A stretch of DNA of 64,000 bases from Marsupella aquatica. Lineage: Eukaryota > Marchantiophyta. The stretch's first letter is position 1. Each line of letters opens with the position of its first letter. Of this stretch, positions 1 through 12,502 are shown piece after piece. The notes under the pieces were generated by a model. It was not told where the DNA came from and ran no database searches. It saw nothing but the letters and a program-made list of their open reading frames with translations. The stretch spans positions 16,740,001 through 16,804,000 of the forward strand of contig OZ316891.1 in the NCBI GenBank assembly GCA_973895155.1, given 5' to 3'. Both the position numbers and the translations under genes were made by a program.

Positions 1-2850
1 AGGGCGCGTCAGAAGCTTCTTGCGCATACGCAGTACACACTCACTGCTGCTAAAATTGCTTGGCTGGAGGGTCTACCAAATGATAAGGAAATAAAAGAGG
101 TGTTATGGATGCTGCCAAGGGATAAAGCTCTTGGACCGGATGGCCTAACGGCGGAGGTGTACCGTGCTTGTTGGGACTTCATCCAGGTGGACCTGATCAC
201 CATGGTGCAGGAGTATTGGCTTACGGGTGGCTTACGGGTAGACTTGCTCCAGGGATCAAAGAAGGAATCATCAAATTCATCCCTAAGAAGCCTGACAAGC
301 GCTTCTTGAGGGACCGGCGCCCACTGACTATGCTGAATACAATCTATAAGCTAATTGCAAATTTTTTGGCTTTACGGTTGAAATTGATTCTGCCTAAACT
401 GATTAGCCCATAGCAAACAGGGTTCATCCCGAGACGGAACATCCTTGAGAATATCTCCCTAGCTTGGCTTACTTGTGACTGGGTAAGAAATCATAAACAA
501 AAATCGTTATTCCTGAAGTACGTTGGACTTTGAGAAGGCATTTGATCGTGTGAATCATATGTACATATGGGAAACGATGCTTCTGCTTGGAATCAGTAGT
601 CAGTTCATTAAACTGGTGCAAGCTTTACTAAGTGAAGCTACTTCACGAGTGCATCTGAATGGAATGCTTTCGGGGGATATTGGTCTGCGGCATGGAGTGA
701 GGCAAGGCTGTCCCTTGTCACCGTTACTTTTTGTAATTTCTACCCAACCACTCATGGATTATATGGATGCGGGGCTGGCAGGAGGAAGACTACTAGGGAT
801 ACGAAATTTTGAGCAACTTATAGTGTGCTATCGGTTGTTTGCTGATGACCTTGGAATGTTTATCCCTGCCACTGAGAGAGGCTTCCAACTGGTGACGGCA
901 GTATTGCACTGCTACAAAACAGCCAAGGGGGCTAAATTGAATTTGCAAAAATCTGTGGTGATTCATGTGGGGATGGAGAACACCCCGACATGGCTTAGAG
1001 AGACTGGCTGTATTATCAGTGCTCCGGGAGAGTTACAGAAATACCTTGGGGCCCCACTTGGTGTGGACTTGAAGACAGAGCAACTACATAGGTTTCGCCT
1101 GGACAAGATTGGTATCAGGCTTTCTTCATGGGCCAACAAGCTACTGTCATTCACTGGGAGATCCCTTTTAATCCGCCATATTCTCCAGGCAATACCTATT
1201 TATCATACTATGTTTCTAAAGGCATCGGCAGGTCTGGCACGGAAATTAACTGCACTTTGCCGTGACTTTCTTTGGGGATACAATCCGGAAGGAGGCAGAA
1301 AGATCCCTCTGGTTTCATGGGCACGGATGTTGAGGCCGCAAATGAAGGGTGGCCTGGGGTTTAAGGAATTCAGGAGCCACTCAGATGCCTTACTCTCTAA
1401 GTGGTTCACACGGGCGCTGGACTGTCCAACATCTGAGTGGGCTCTCATGTTTGAAGCGAACCTGAACCTGATCAGTTGGGAGAACTACAAGGTGATACGC
1501 AGGAACTCGTACACTTTTAGGGATAAACTGTTGCTATGCAGCCCTAGGTCTTTTCATGGTTTATCCTATACGGGCGGGCTATGGAGGGCATGGACTGAAC
1601 TCCGCTCACATCTCATTTTTGTACCCTTGGAAGTGATTCCTGGTAGATGGAGTATAGGGGACACTTTGCGCTGCTTGAAAGGATTTCAAGCTTGGTCACA
1701 TGAGGATTTTGCGGTGGTAATAGAGAGCTTTGGTAGGTTGGGGATTAAATGTATTCAGAATCTGTGGAGAGAAGAGCCGGGTGGTTGGATAGACTTATCA
1801 GAACGGTGGGATCATATCAGGGGACTCTTAGCGGTTCAGCAGGTGAAGTGCAGGGATTTTGGTGAGAGGCTCATGGAAATCAGGTCCTACCAGTTTGACT
1901 ATGTTCCTGGACTGGTCTGTTGGAGGTGGGCTGATAAGCTTGGGATGCTAAAAGAATTCAAACTCACTAATGTACGAGCGTACCAATTTTTACATCCAAA
2001 TGCTGCGGATTATGAGACCCTGAACCGTACTTGGGGTACATACAAGTCGGCAGCAGAATGGAGAGAAGGTTGGGCAGGGATATGGAGATCGGATTTGTCA
2101 ACACGTGCCAAGACCTTTATCTGGCGGGTGTTGGCTTCAGGACTTTTTACAGGAGTGAGAGCTGCTCGCATTGGCAAGGGTTTGGGGCAATGCAAGCTAT
2201 GTCCTAGAGATTGTGAATCACTTCCGCATTTATTTATGCTCTGTGAACATGCAAGGAAGTGCTGGCTGGTGTGCGCAGATAGTTTTGGGGGTTTGTTGGC
2301 TAACTTCCCAGTTGGATTGGTCGGGTTGCTGGATTCTGCGATGGGGAGAGAACCCATGAAAGTAGTGAAAATGTTTGTGCTTTATCAGATGCTATGGATG
2401 TTGTGGACTGGTAGGAATGAACATATGTTTCAGGTAGCGGGTACGCGTAGATTTGACTTTAGGTTTTTGCTTTCGGAGGCCTCGGACCATGTTGCTGCTA
2501 TTGGACAGGGGCTGCCCCGAAACAGAAGACATAGTAGATTACTTCGTGCACGCAAACAGCTTAATGTAGAGAGAGTTGTATGGCTCAGCCGCAGTGATGG
2601 GTGGGTGACATCGGTCACCCGGTCTTGACATTGGTGCAGGTGGACTGCTTTTGGTGGTTCCGGTGTCTTGCCCCTATGGACTGATGTTTTCGCTACGGGG
2701 TGTGGGATGTTTCTTTTTTTTGTGCCCTTGGGCTGTACTGGTCTGGCTTTTGCTGGTTCTGGTGGGTGCTGTTACTTGACGTGTGCTGCTTGCTTCCCCC
2801 TGCCACGCGGTTTTCGTGGCTTGCTTATTTATAAAAAGAAAAACATATTC
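1..2850 (+). mobile_element. LINE (non-LTR) retrotransposon, 5' end outside the window
   Basis: A plant LINE-type element occupies the start of the window. Its 5' part lies outside. Coding similarity runs from about base 70 to 2628, followed by about 220 bases of T/G-rich untranslated sequence that ends near the A-rich stretch ATAAAAAGAAAAAC at 2831-2844. That stretch is the likely degenerate poly(A) end. I found no clear target-site duplication, because the 5' end is missing. The element is decayed: the N-terminal part of the reverse transcriptase needs a frame change near 230 and has in-frame stops near 411 and 500-535. Confidence 0.85.
70..2628 (+). pseudogene. LINE ORF2-like reverse transcriptase with C-terminal zf-RVT, broken at its 5' part
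   Basis: This is a non-LTR reverse transcriptase that would copy LINE RNA by target-primed reverse transcription. The upstream fragment (100-413, two frames) has KALGPDGLTAEVY and IPKKPDKRFLRDRRPLTMLN, typical of the fingers region. The long open frame from about 523 starts inside the palm motif (DFEKAFDRVNH). It contains HGVRQGCPLSPLLF and the catalytic box FADDLGMF near residues 105-112. The C-terminal third has the plant zf-RVT zinc-binding region (about residues 520-590) with WRVLASGLFTG and the spaced pattern CKLCP, HLFMLCEHARKCW. The apparent start at 523 is not a true start but the first codon after the last disruption. No endonuclease domain is visible; it would lie upstream of the window. 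Confidence 0.85.
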
Positions 2851-2856
2851 CAAGGA

Positions 2857-3003
2857 AAATTGACATTTCCTTCCCGCCAATGAAGGAATGAGTCCCTTTA
2901 GGTGTCACCAAGGAATGTTCCTATCCCTGAAGGAATGAGTCCCAGGGATAGGAACATTCCTTGGCGACACCTAAATTGACATTTCCTTCCCGCCAATGAA
3001 GGA
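2857..3003. repeat. Foldback with flanking 31-bp direct repeats
   Basis: A 30-bp arm at 2899-2928 pairs with 2944-2973 at 29 of 30 positions around a 15-base spacer (2929-2943). A 31-bp direct repeat lies on both sides (2857-2887 and 2973-3003, identical). The 15-base spacer sequence GAAGGAATGAGTCCC is also found at 2882-2896. The unit sits just after the LINE end and is probably a small non-autonomous foldback element or a product of replication slippage. No coding potential is seen. Confidence 0.8.
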
Positions 3004-3629
3004 AAAAATCCAGGGATTTGAAAGTTTGGGTGTCGCCGAGCAGTTGAATTCAAACGGATAGTATGGTAAGATAATCCATGAAAAGAGGAGGGGTTTTGGG
3101 GGGCTGCCTAATCTTTGTGGATGCCAAGAGAATTCATTAAGAATTCATGTCATGTGTTGAATGAATTGTCTTTTGAATTCAAGTTATCAGTTCATAGCTC
3201 AAAAGGTCATGTAGAGCTAGAGGAAATTTATCCTTGCATTCAGAGAGGACTTCTCGATCGTCTAAGTATTGTTTTGCGGAATCTTTGCAGTAGCAATCTT
3301 GCAAATGGCAGAGAGGTTGCGATAAGTGGACGGAAGGAGGACAATCTTCTCTGTTGGTCTTGTCAAGTTGGATTGCGTCAAAATGTAATATGTGTGGTTA
3401 AAATGTGATGTTACTGATAGTCATTTTCAGGGTTGAAACGCATAGCTACAAGTCATCTAGACCCCATTCCTTGTCATTTTTTAAGGTAATTGGAAGCGTT
3501 GGCAGGGAATTGTTTTTCCTTAAATTGAGGTTCTTGTGGAAACGTGAAAGTCGACACTACAGTACCAAGTGCATCAACTCGATCTGGGAAGACATAGGTT
3601 TTTTGTCTTATTTTTGTGCAGATTCTTGT
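3004..3629 (+). other. Unassigned stretch with a short open frame
   Basis: A 97-codon open frame at 3115-3408 and a second at 3405-3632 lie just upstream of the methyltransferase-like relic and may be decayed parts of the same gene. I could not align them with any exon of the related gene at 45-49 kb, so no function is assigned. Confidence 0.3.
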
Positions 3630-4900
3630 TAGCGCCTCGCGTAATTATTTTGGTATGACCATCTTTGTTGTGATATTGTTTAGCTTCTATGATCAGTTTT
3701 GCAGGTCATCACAACATGTCAAGAGTAAAAGAAATTCCAGTGTTTGTTCACTCATAATGTGGTGATCCCTATGTATGGGGCCAAGTCCGATGTGCAGGTA
3801 ATTTAACAACCAAAATTGGATTTTGGCTAGCACCCAACACTGTTAAGTTTATCTTGACCTCACCTTATTTTTTTCATTGCAGGTTTTCACTATGCGCCTA
3901 GATTATTTTTTGCAAATCTTGTCAAAGGTCAAAAATCCAAAGGATCCTAAATTCATACCACTTTCAAGAATTGAGGATCCCTCTATCACAAATCTGGTTG
4001 GACTTCCTTTTGCAAAGGTGGATACAAATCCTAAGCTTGAATTTGCTAGAAATGCCAGACTCCATCCAGGATTCATGCAGTCTTTGTTGGAGTTAATTAC
4101 GTGCCCAAGTGATATTGTTTTGGATTGGGTTGTAAGTTCCGGGAGTACTTTTGTGGTAGGGGATTACTATGATCAATTTGTAATTGGAGTCAAGAATAGG
4201 ATGGAGTTCCTTGAAAGGGCTTCAAAGATATTTTTGGAACTTCTCACTCCCAAAGTACTTGAATTGTCTGCTCCTCCTGGAAATGTGGTTGCAAAGAGGA
4301 AGAGAATCAAACTTAGATCAGTCCTCAATTTTGATTCAGACGATGAAGAGTATGCCGGTGAGGGGGAAGGACAAGAGGATCTCCACATTCCCATAGCACC
4401 GCAAACTGGAGAGGATCACAAATCTAATGAAGGGAGGGACAACGGAGACTCTTCTGAGTAATGCTTGTAAGCTTCCTGTCAAGCTCCCCCTCTCCGGAAT
4501 TCACTCTTTGCTTTCACTTTTCCCATCCAGTTTTTCCTTTTTCAAAAATACTGTGAGTTGACATACAAGACAAAATTCTCCTCCTCGGGTCAGACTTTAA
4601 TCTATGACGGCATTTCCAACTCAGAAGGAAAGTTGCCAGAAGTTGTATTGGGACTCTAGAGAAACCATTTGTATTACCTTTGTATGCCAAGAATGCTGCC
4701 AGGAGAGTTGATAGTGTGCGTACACTCCAATAGGAGAATAAAGGTCTGAGACCAAGGAGAGGTTTTGATAGGAAGTTTGTTAAAAACCCATATGTTGATG
4801 ACATGTCGAAAGCAAATTTATTGATGACGAAGCAGAGTCCACCGACAGGTCTAAGTCAAGCGAGTCAAAGTTCTCAAATGAAGTTAGGTCAGAATAGTAA
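3630..4900 (+). pseudogene. Decayed copy of the MULE-borne methyltransferase-like gene
   Basis: This is a second, broken copy of the 3' half of the gene at 45172-49231. The match includes the end of one exon (about 3640-3797), a GT-AG intron (3798-3882), the next exon (3883-4461) and a tail block (about 4640-4790). The exon at 3883 has DPKFIPLSRIEDPSITNLVG and the SAM-binding-like motif I block DIVLDWVVSSGSTFVVGDYY (4111-4170), against DWTVGSGSTFVAGDY in the other copy. The splice site is at the same codon in both copies, which supports the gene model. The relic has an in-frame TAA and a 1-base frame shift at about 3690-3730. It is therefore a pseudogene, most likely left by an older MULE insertion whose ends I could not find. 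Confidence 0.8.
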
Positions 4901-6242
4901 TTCAGGTTTTTACTATAATGGTGAAGTTATACTAGTGCCGGGGGCTACTGAAATGTCTTCTTTGAATTTCTTCTTGGAACGCTTATGTGTTTTGTACTTC
5001 AGCCGATATGTATAAAACTATTCTGTCAATTCATTTCATTTCATCCACTATGATCAAGGTCATGACAGATTATTGACATTGAATCCAAGTGACATTCATT
5101 TTGTGTGTGGGATGTTCATAATGTTACCTTGGCAAATACAATAAAAATAATGGCAATATTATAAATTAGAACATCTTTAGTGTCCACTGAGTTAAAAGCT
5201 GTTCGTGCTAATAAGAGGAGGCAGGGCAAACAAAAATTTGAATTAAGCTGGAGACTCATGGTGAATCTGGAGTGTCATTTTTAGTGCTTGCACATGGTAC
5301 ACAGTGAAGGGTTTATTCGGAAAGTACAGGATTCGAAACAAGAAGATGCTAGTCTTTTGCAAAGAGCCAATGCCATCGCGTCGGGACTTATAAGTGAGGG
5401 TGACTTACAAGTGAAGGGTACCCTTGCAACATGGAAGAGACTAACATATGGATTCATACAAATACAAAGAAAAAGTTTGAGGGTGTTCTGCCTACATCGG
5501 GAAAGTAAGGAAGAACAAGAAACATTTTCCTAAAGCAAATTCAATAATTAAATTTGAAAAATAGCACCGATTAGGAGGTGAGGTAGATTGTCCACAAGGG
5601 GACTCTAAAAAAAGGCTCCAAACCGATTATCGACTTTGGTACGAGCCACGTCAAGTCAATCTGGCGGTTGCATTGAAATAAACGTTGAGGAGAGCCCGAT
5701 AGACAAGCAAGGGGGTGGTGTTGGATGAAGAAATAAACCTAGGTAGCGGTGGTAAGTGGGAACGCCACGGGGGAGTCTTTTTAGAGGAGTTTCTCGGGTT
5801 GGTACTGCATCTCCGGCACTGGGTCACCAGATGACGACGACGATCGGTGTGGGACAGACGAGGTCTAAACGAGAAGAGGAAAGAGAGCGAAGTGGGATCA
5901 TGTGTTTGTGAAGTGTTGAGGACTGGAGTGTCCTGAAATTGTTGTTCGTTTGGATGCCTGTACGTGTGCCGGGAGCAGAATCTCTCCTGGATAGCCAACT
6001 GATTCATTCCTCGCCACCGAGGATTGATCGGCAAGAAGAGACGGAGGGGCGGACACTGCTTCGGGGCTGTTTGGAGACAGGTCATCGGCGCGAGTTTTTC
6101 GGAGGTGTGCAGGTGAAGTCCGCTTGTAGTTGTTGCGGTGGTGTTGCAGAGCAGCAGTTCGTGAGAAAGGTAATGGTATGGTGTTGAGATCGATCTTGCG
6201 GCGATAAGTGGATACAAAACGGGAAAGGGTGGGGTTGAACTT
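4901..6242. other. Intergenic region and 5' leader of the SUD1-like gene
   Basis: There is no supported gene. A short open frame at 5288-5533 has no recognisable domain. A 233-codon open frame on the minus strand at 5651-6352 lies opposite the leader and first exon of the ubiquitin-ligase gene and is low-complexity, so I treat it as a shadow. The promoter of the ligase gene should lie here, but I see no distinct TATA box. Confidence 0.4.
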
Positions 6243-9200
6243 ATGGAGATTGATGTGGTCGGGGCAGGAGGACAGCAGTCTTCCTCGGCTCCTTCTCCCG
6301 AGGTGTCTTTAGGTGGACAAGAGACGGTCACCAAACCGGAGAAGGGCAGCAAAGCTGCGGTAGGGCAGCAAAATAGCCTCGCCGACGATGAGGAAGATGT
6401 ATGTAGAATCTGCCGGACTCCTGGGGATGACGAGTCTCCACTTTACTACCCGTGTGCCTGCAGTGGTAGCATCAAATATGTACATCAGGACTGCCTGCTG
6501 CAATGGCTCAATCATAGCAACGCTCGGCAGTGTGAGGTACAGTGCTGTTCTTGTCTCCTCTCCGCGATGAGTGAGGAATTATTCCGATGTCCTTGACCGC
6601 CCTCGAATAGTCGTGTCCAGATGTGCGCGATCCTTAATACTCAATCTCACAAGCGTGGAGCACTGCACGATTGGCAAGAGACCTTCAACGCGGGAATCTG
6701 TGTACAAATTCGCAGTTATGGATATCTTGTTTCCTTCCTTCTCTTAACGATCCCTGTGTAGTCCTTTTTCGCAAGACGAAGTCTAGCTGCCATCGCACTA
6801 TTCTCTACCGATTGTATGCTACTACAACGTCGACGAATGATTTTGATGATATCAGGATTATGAAGAGGTGTTTCTCGAGTGGTGATAAGAAATTCATCTA
6901 GACTGGATGGTGAACGTCGTTACTAGGTTTAGGTTTGATCTGAACTCTAATAGTTAATGTCTTGTTTAGAGCGATGCTATCTTTCCACGCTCCCTATAAA
7001 ACCCCAATTTTCGAGAGAATCATCAATTAACTGCTTCTGGAGTCTTTTGTCCATGTATACCGTGTGTTCTTGACCAAAGCTCAATCAAATTAAGTCCGCA
7101 GCGTCTACCGTCAAATCCCAGGGCTCAACCCTGGACAGGCGGTCATTATTGTTTCTCCTATCTTCCGTCTTTTTAGCTTTTCAGCGGCATTACTTGGAGC
7201 GGAATCGGACAGTTTAGGGTTCCTCATTAGTAAAGCATGGTTTGAAGGATTAATTCTGCAAAGGCGCATGACGCCAGGGTATTGATTCTGGCTCGTTGGA
7301 ATCTTTTGTTAGCATTTGGAAAGTAGGCCTTGTAGACATTGGACATAGATTTTTTGGTGGCCGGCTTTTTTGTTTGGTCAGAAGGACATGTGTGGACTGG
7401 GTGCGTGTTCGAATTTTGTGCAGATTCTTTCATAAGTACTAATTGTGTGTCGTCTTCGACGTTGTGCAGGTTTGCAAGCATGCGTTTGCATTCTCACCTG
7501 TGTACGCTGAAAATGCTCCTTCCCGACTGCCATTCCAGGAATTGCTTCTTGGAATGGCTCTGAAAGCAGCTCGTGGTATGCGTTTTTTTATGCGGTTAGT
7601 GTTTGTTCTGTCCGTCTGGCTCCTCTTCATCCCGTTTACGACCTTCTGGATATGGCGGTTTACATTTGTAAGAAGTTTCAGCGAGGCACATAAGCTATTT
7701 GTTAGTCGTTGCACTCCTGGTCTGCTACTTACGGACTGCTTGCACGGCTTTCTATTATCGGCTGGGATTGTTTTCATTTTCTTGGGCGCTACCTCTTTGA
7801 GAGAGTATTTTCGGCACCTTCGGGAGCTTGGGGGCCAGGAAGGCGAACGTGCTGAAGAAGGTGCAGACAGAGGAAGGGCAGGAAGGCAGGTTGCTCGGGA
7901 GGTGCAAGGTGCAGGTGGAAGGGGAGCAGCCGCAGATTTGCAAGAGCCCCTCCTGCAACCGGGTGGTCTGATTGGCGACTTAGGTCCAGGGCAGGGTCTA
8001 GCCGCAGGGGCTGGTCAGCTCATCAGAAGAAATGCAGAGAATGTTGCTGCCCGTCTGGAGTTGCAGGCAGCTCGCTTGGAAGCTCATGTAGAGCAGATGT
8101 TTGATGCAGTTGAGGATCCAGATGGTGCTGAAGATGTTCCATTCGACGAGCTTGTGGGAATGCAGGGCCCCGTCTTCCATTTGATAGAGAACGCTATAAC
8201 GGCAAGTGGCCCCCCATTCTCTTCTATGTCTCTCTTTCTGAAGGAACTAATATTGCATCTTGATGTTGCATGGATGGCATTTGGTAGATTGACGTCTGCA
8301 CATTAATGCTTTTCACGCTGTCGGAGCATGGTAGAGGCAGCGATCTGGTGGGAACCAGACTTCTTGGGTACCTCAAGTTCATATGGTTCTCCTGAGATTT
8401 AGATGACAATGGAAAAGTACTTGAAGTATTCTTTTCGGAATATGGTGTAAATTCTGGTAGGATGTGATTTCCCGTGTTCCTTACTAGTGGTTAAGCCTTC
8501 TACTTCTTTTGCAGGTGTTGGCGAGCAATGCGATTTTCTTGGCCCTTGTAGCTTTGGTTCCGTTCACATTAGGGCGAGTGGTATTATCTGTCGCTTCTCG
8601 TCTTGTGTTTGTCACTATCACAGCCAGTGGCATGATACCATCCAACACCACGTCCTCCAGTGTAGGAAACAATTCGCTGGGAAACATGTCCGCCACGTTG
8701 GTTGGAAGAAATGTGTTCTTTGGAGACACCGTAAATATTGCAGCTGATGGTAGTGCAACCGGTGGTCTTGCTTCCGGTTACAGCGGGAATGTTGTACGCA
8801 ATGCTGTCTCAGAGGCAATGGCAGCAGCGCTCCGACTCTCTGATGCGGCAACTGTCGCTGTCGGTTATGGAGTGATCCTCTTGGCCTTGAGTTTGTATCT
8901 GGGTCTTATTGCACTGATTAGATATAGCCGAGGGGAGCCAATTACAGTTGGTCGTATTCATGGAGTTGCGACAATGGCAGAAGCTGCACCATCTGTTGCT
9001 AGGCAAGTGATGGCTGGAGTAAAATATATGGCAACGATGGTCAAGGTTGCGTTTCTTCTTATCATTGAACTCGGGGTTTTCCCTCTGATGTGTGGATGGT
9101 GGCTCGATATTTGCACACTTGGCATGCTGGATGTCACGATTGCACAGCGCGTGGAATTCTTTTGGGCTTCACCTCTGACAAGCTCGTTACTTCATTGGCT

Positions 9201-12200
9201 TGTGGGCATTGTCTACATGCTCCAAATAAGCATCTTTGTGAGCCTTCTCCGAGAGGTCTGACTCATCAGCAACCTTGTACCCTTTCATTGGATGCTTTTT
9301 GTCCGATGTTCGCTCTTTTATTACTCCACCTATTTTCATACTTGACAGTTGGTGGTACCGATGGATGACTGTGAAAGTCATCAGCTTTAAGTCGATCAGA
9401 GGTTCTGGTTGGTACCAAAATTAAATGATAGTTATTTTTACTCTTATGCGCGGGGCTCTCTTTTACATTCCTGTTAGCGCACATTTTGTAGAATACGAGC
9501 GGGACTCCGTCTACACTAAAAACGAATTGCGTACCATAATATTACGCCAGTAGTAACAAATTTTGACGTTTCAGGTTTTTGAAGTGTTTCTTGTGTGTAG
9601 GAAACTGGCACTGTTGCCGTGTTGCAGTTGACTGTAGAGCTTTTGTGCAGTGCAGTACAAGGCTTTCTTATTAGTGGCCCTCACTTTTTGGTGTTGGTTG
9701 ATTTCAGGTTCTACGCCCAGGAGTGCTTTACTTCCTGCGAGATCCAACTGATCCCAACTACAACCCTTTTCGCGACTTGATTGATGATCCTATTCATAAG
9801 CATGCACGGCGTGTACTTTTGTCCGTTGTTGTGTATGGCAGTTTAATCGTGATGCTGGTGTTTCTTCCAGTTCGATTGGCTATACTAACTGCACCAGCCA
9901 TGTTTCCTCTTGACATTAGGTATGTTGATCCTGCAAATTAGTTAGCGACTTAGCTTGCTGTTCTGATCAGTGATCGATCCTCTTTTCCTCAATGTGGAAT
10001 ACGTCTAATGAGACAACACAGAGCTGACTCTTTGTTCTTGCACCTATGCAGAGTATCAGATCCGTTCACAGAGATTCCTGCAGACATGCTTTTGTTCCAT
10101 ATCTGTATACCATTCGCCGTGGAGCATTTCAGACCACGGGCAACAATCAAAGCAGGTCTTTTTCACTGGTTTTCATCGGTGGGTTGGGCACTTGGTCTAT
10201 GTGAATTTTTGCTCCCAGGCCCGGAGGAGACAAATGTCAACAACAATGAAGGGGAGAGAGGGCGCAGGGTCCAGGAAGGTCAGGCCAATGGTCTGAATAG
10301 AAACCCTGCTCAAGCTGCCCTTGATGAACAGCTAGGAGATGCAGCGTCCACAATGAATATAATTAGAGAAGAATCTGCAGAATACGACGAAGATGGAGAA
10401 GAAAGTGAAGAAGAGTAAGCTTTGTTTTGGTCATGAGCTTTGACCGCTTTTCGGGAGCTTTGGTTCTTCATTTATCTTCATTTATCTGGATGAATACACG
10501 TCAGAGTTTGGGAAGAAATGGAGCAGTTTTTAAAAAATTCGCTCTCAGGGATGATAGTGGAAAATTTATCTGGTACTAGTGTACCGTATGCAAGTGCACA
10601 AGGTCTGAAGTTTTAATATTGAGACAATATTTGTAAAAGTACCTGACTGATCTTTATCTGTTTATTGTCCAATTACCATTTTGCAGGTACAAGTTCGTCT
10701 TGCGAATTGTAATGCTCTTGATTGGGGCATGGATAACTCTTCTAGCGGTCAATTCTGCAATGGTTCTTGTGCCAGTAACACTAGGACGAGGGATATTCTC
10801 ATTATTCTCTCAACTCCCTATAGCACGTGGTGCCAAATGCAATGGTTAGTATGTACAATTGAGGGGTGACGAACTCCTTTTGAGTGGCTGTTGTGTATAA
10901 TGCACGTAGACGTTTTCATCTGTTCGGAACTTCTTGAATGGGTCATGTCGTTCGGATTTCAGAATGAATTCTGCGTCGTGCTGACTTCCGGTGCCTAATT
11001 CGCCTGGCTGCTCTCATTGCTCTGCAGATCTATATGCCTTCAATATTGGGTGTTATGTATTGTGGGCCACAGCCGCTGCTGTGCGATATGTGATTGATTA
11101 CTTGAGAACACACGATGTCCATGTTCTACTCATGCAAGTCTTAAAGTGGTCTGCTATTGTGGCTAAGAGTGTCGTACTGCTTACACTCTGGGTAGGTGAT
11201 TCATCTTTGACAATCACGTGGTCGTGTCTCTTTTCCACTTGTAGAACGATTCCAGCTTCATTTGTGTTGGTTACCTCATCTGCAAAAGCTTTTGACGTTT
11301 TGAAGTTTTTTTGGAATTACTGTACTGAGTACTTTGCATTTAATTGTAATATAGACTGTCGTGTAATTTGCTCATCAAAGTCATTGACTTCAACATGGTG
11401 AGCTAATTGCTGGTCTTTTGCAGATTGTTGTGATTCCAATCGTGGTCGGGTTACTTTTTGAGCTGTTGGTGGTGGTTCCTCTTCGGGTACCAATTGATGA
11501 AAGTCCCGTTTTTATCTTCTACCAGGATTGGGCTCTGGGGTTGGTGTTTCTAAAGATCTGGACACGACTGGTAATTATTCTTTCATATTCCCTTAAATGA
11601 TTTACTTTATGCACACATGCAGTTATCTCTATGAAACAATGGCGAGCAAAGGTTGCAATTATTGTGAAAGGCGGATGGAGTGTAGGAAGGCTGTGGAGGT
11701 TTGTTTGTTTTGTTTTGACCTGATAATTGTATAACTCCACAATTTCGAGAAATTTACATTGGACGGTAGAAGTATGGAAACGGAGTAGTGATTTGGTTCA
11801 CCAATGAGTACTTGCATCGTGCAGGTTATGCTTGGCCAGATTACACCATTGGCAGATGAAAGGTGGCGATTAAGGTTTGAGCAGGTTAGGGCTGATGGGT
11901 TTGCGAATCTTCGGGGATTCTGGGTGCTGAAGGAGATTATTGCTCCCATTCTGATTAGGCTTCTGGTGGCTCTATGTGGCCCCCATGTGTTTGCGCGGTG
12001 GATCTTCCCTAGCTTAGGCTACTCTCTCATTGTGAACTCAGCTGTAAATCGATTTGCCTGGCTAGGTTGCCTTGGAATAGCTGTGTTTTGGTATGGTGTG
12101 AAGCGGTTGCGGCAGTGGTTGTTGGATCTTCACAACTCAATCAGGGACGATCGGTACTTGGTCGGCAGACGGCTCCACAACTTTGGGGAGAGGAAACGAA

Positions 12201-12502
12201 GTGGATCACCTGCAACTCCCAAAGCGGAAAGTTTCCCTGTGACAACCAGATTTGCTGCTTCAGCCATGGAAGAGGATCCTAGACTAGGCAGCCCCACAGA
12301 TCAAGACTCCCCTTCCACTCTGCCTACGTCTACTTCAGCAGGAAGTAGTAGTACTGCTGTTGTGGAGGATAAGAGACCAGCTGAATCCAGGGATGTCTTA
12401 TTAAGGGCAGCAATACAAGAAGGTGAGAGAATAGGGATAGCAGGGGCATCTTTGCGGTTTCGCCATTCCACTGCTACTTCTTCAAGCGATGCTGACCAAT
12501 AA
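6243..12502 (+). CDS. SUD1: Doa10/MARCH6-type E3 ubiquitin ligase (SUD1/CER9 ortholog), nine exons
   Basis: This is an integral ER-membrane RING-CH ubiquitin ligase of the ERAD-C pathway. Plant SUD1/CER9 controls HMG-CoA reductase activity and cuticular wax. The exons I read are 6243-6536, 7470-8201, 8515-9255, 9708-9919, 10052-10414, 10687-10844, 11028-11191, 11424-11570 and 11825-12502. They sum to 3489 bases (1162 residues), with phase kept at all eight junctions. Residues 54-100 form a complete C4HC3 RING-CH (C54, C57, C71, C73, H81, C84, C97, C100). Many hydrophobic segments follow. The TEB4/Doa10 core lies around residues 590-720 (DPFTEIPADMLLF), with the conserved C-terminal element RDDRYLVGRRLHNFG near 1045-1060 and then a serine-rich tail. 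Length is close to Arabidopsis SUD1 (about 1100). No disrupting mutation is seen, and it is the only clear host gene in the window. Confidence 0.96.
8202..8514 (+). other. GC-AG intron of the SUD1-like gene
   Basis: The second intron appears to start with GC rather than GT (ACG/GCAAGTGG) and ends with TTTTGCAG. Splicing here joins codons for ...ENAIT to VLASNA in phase 0. This matches the conserved Doa10-family reading and keeps the whole 1162-residue frame. The other seven introns begin with GT. Confidence 0.75.

Noticed and set aside
5651-6352. 233-codon minus-strand open frame opposite the SUD1-like first exon
   Set aside because: Low-complexity translation, overlaps the RING-CH exon on the other strand, no recognised domain.
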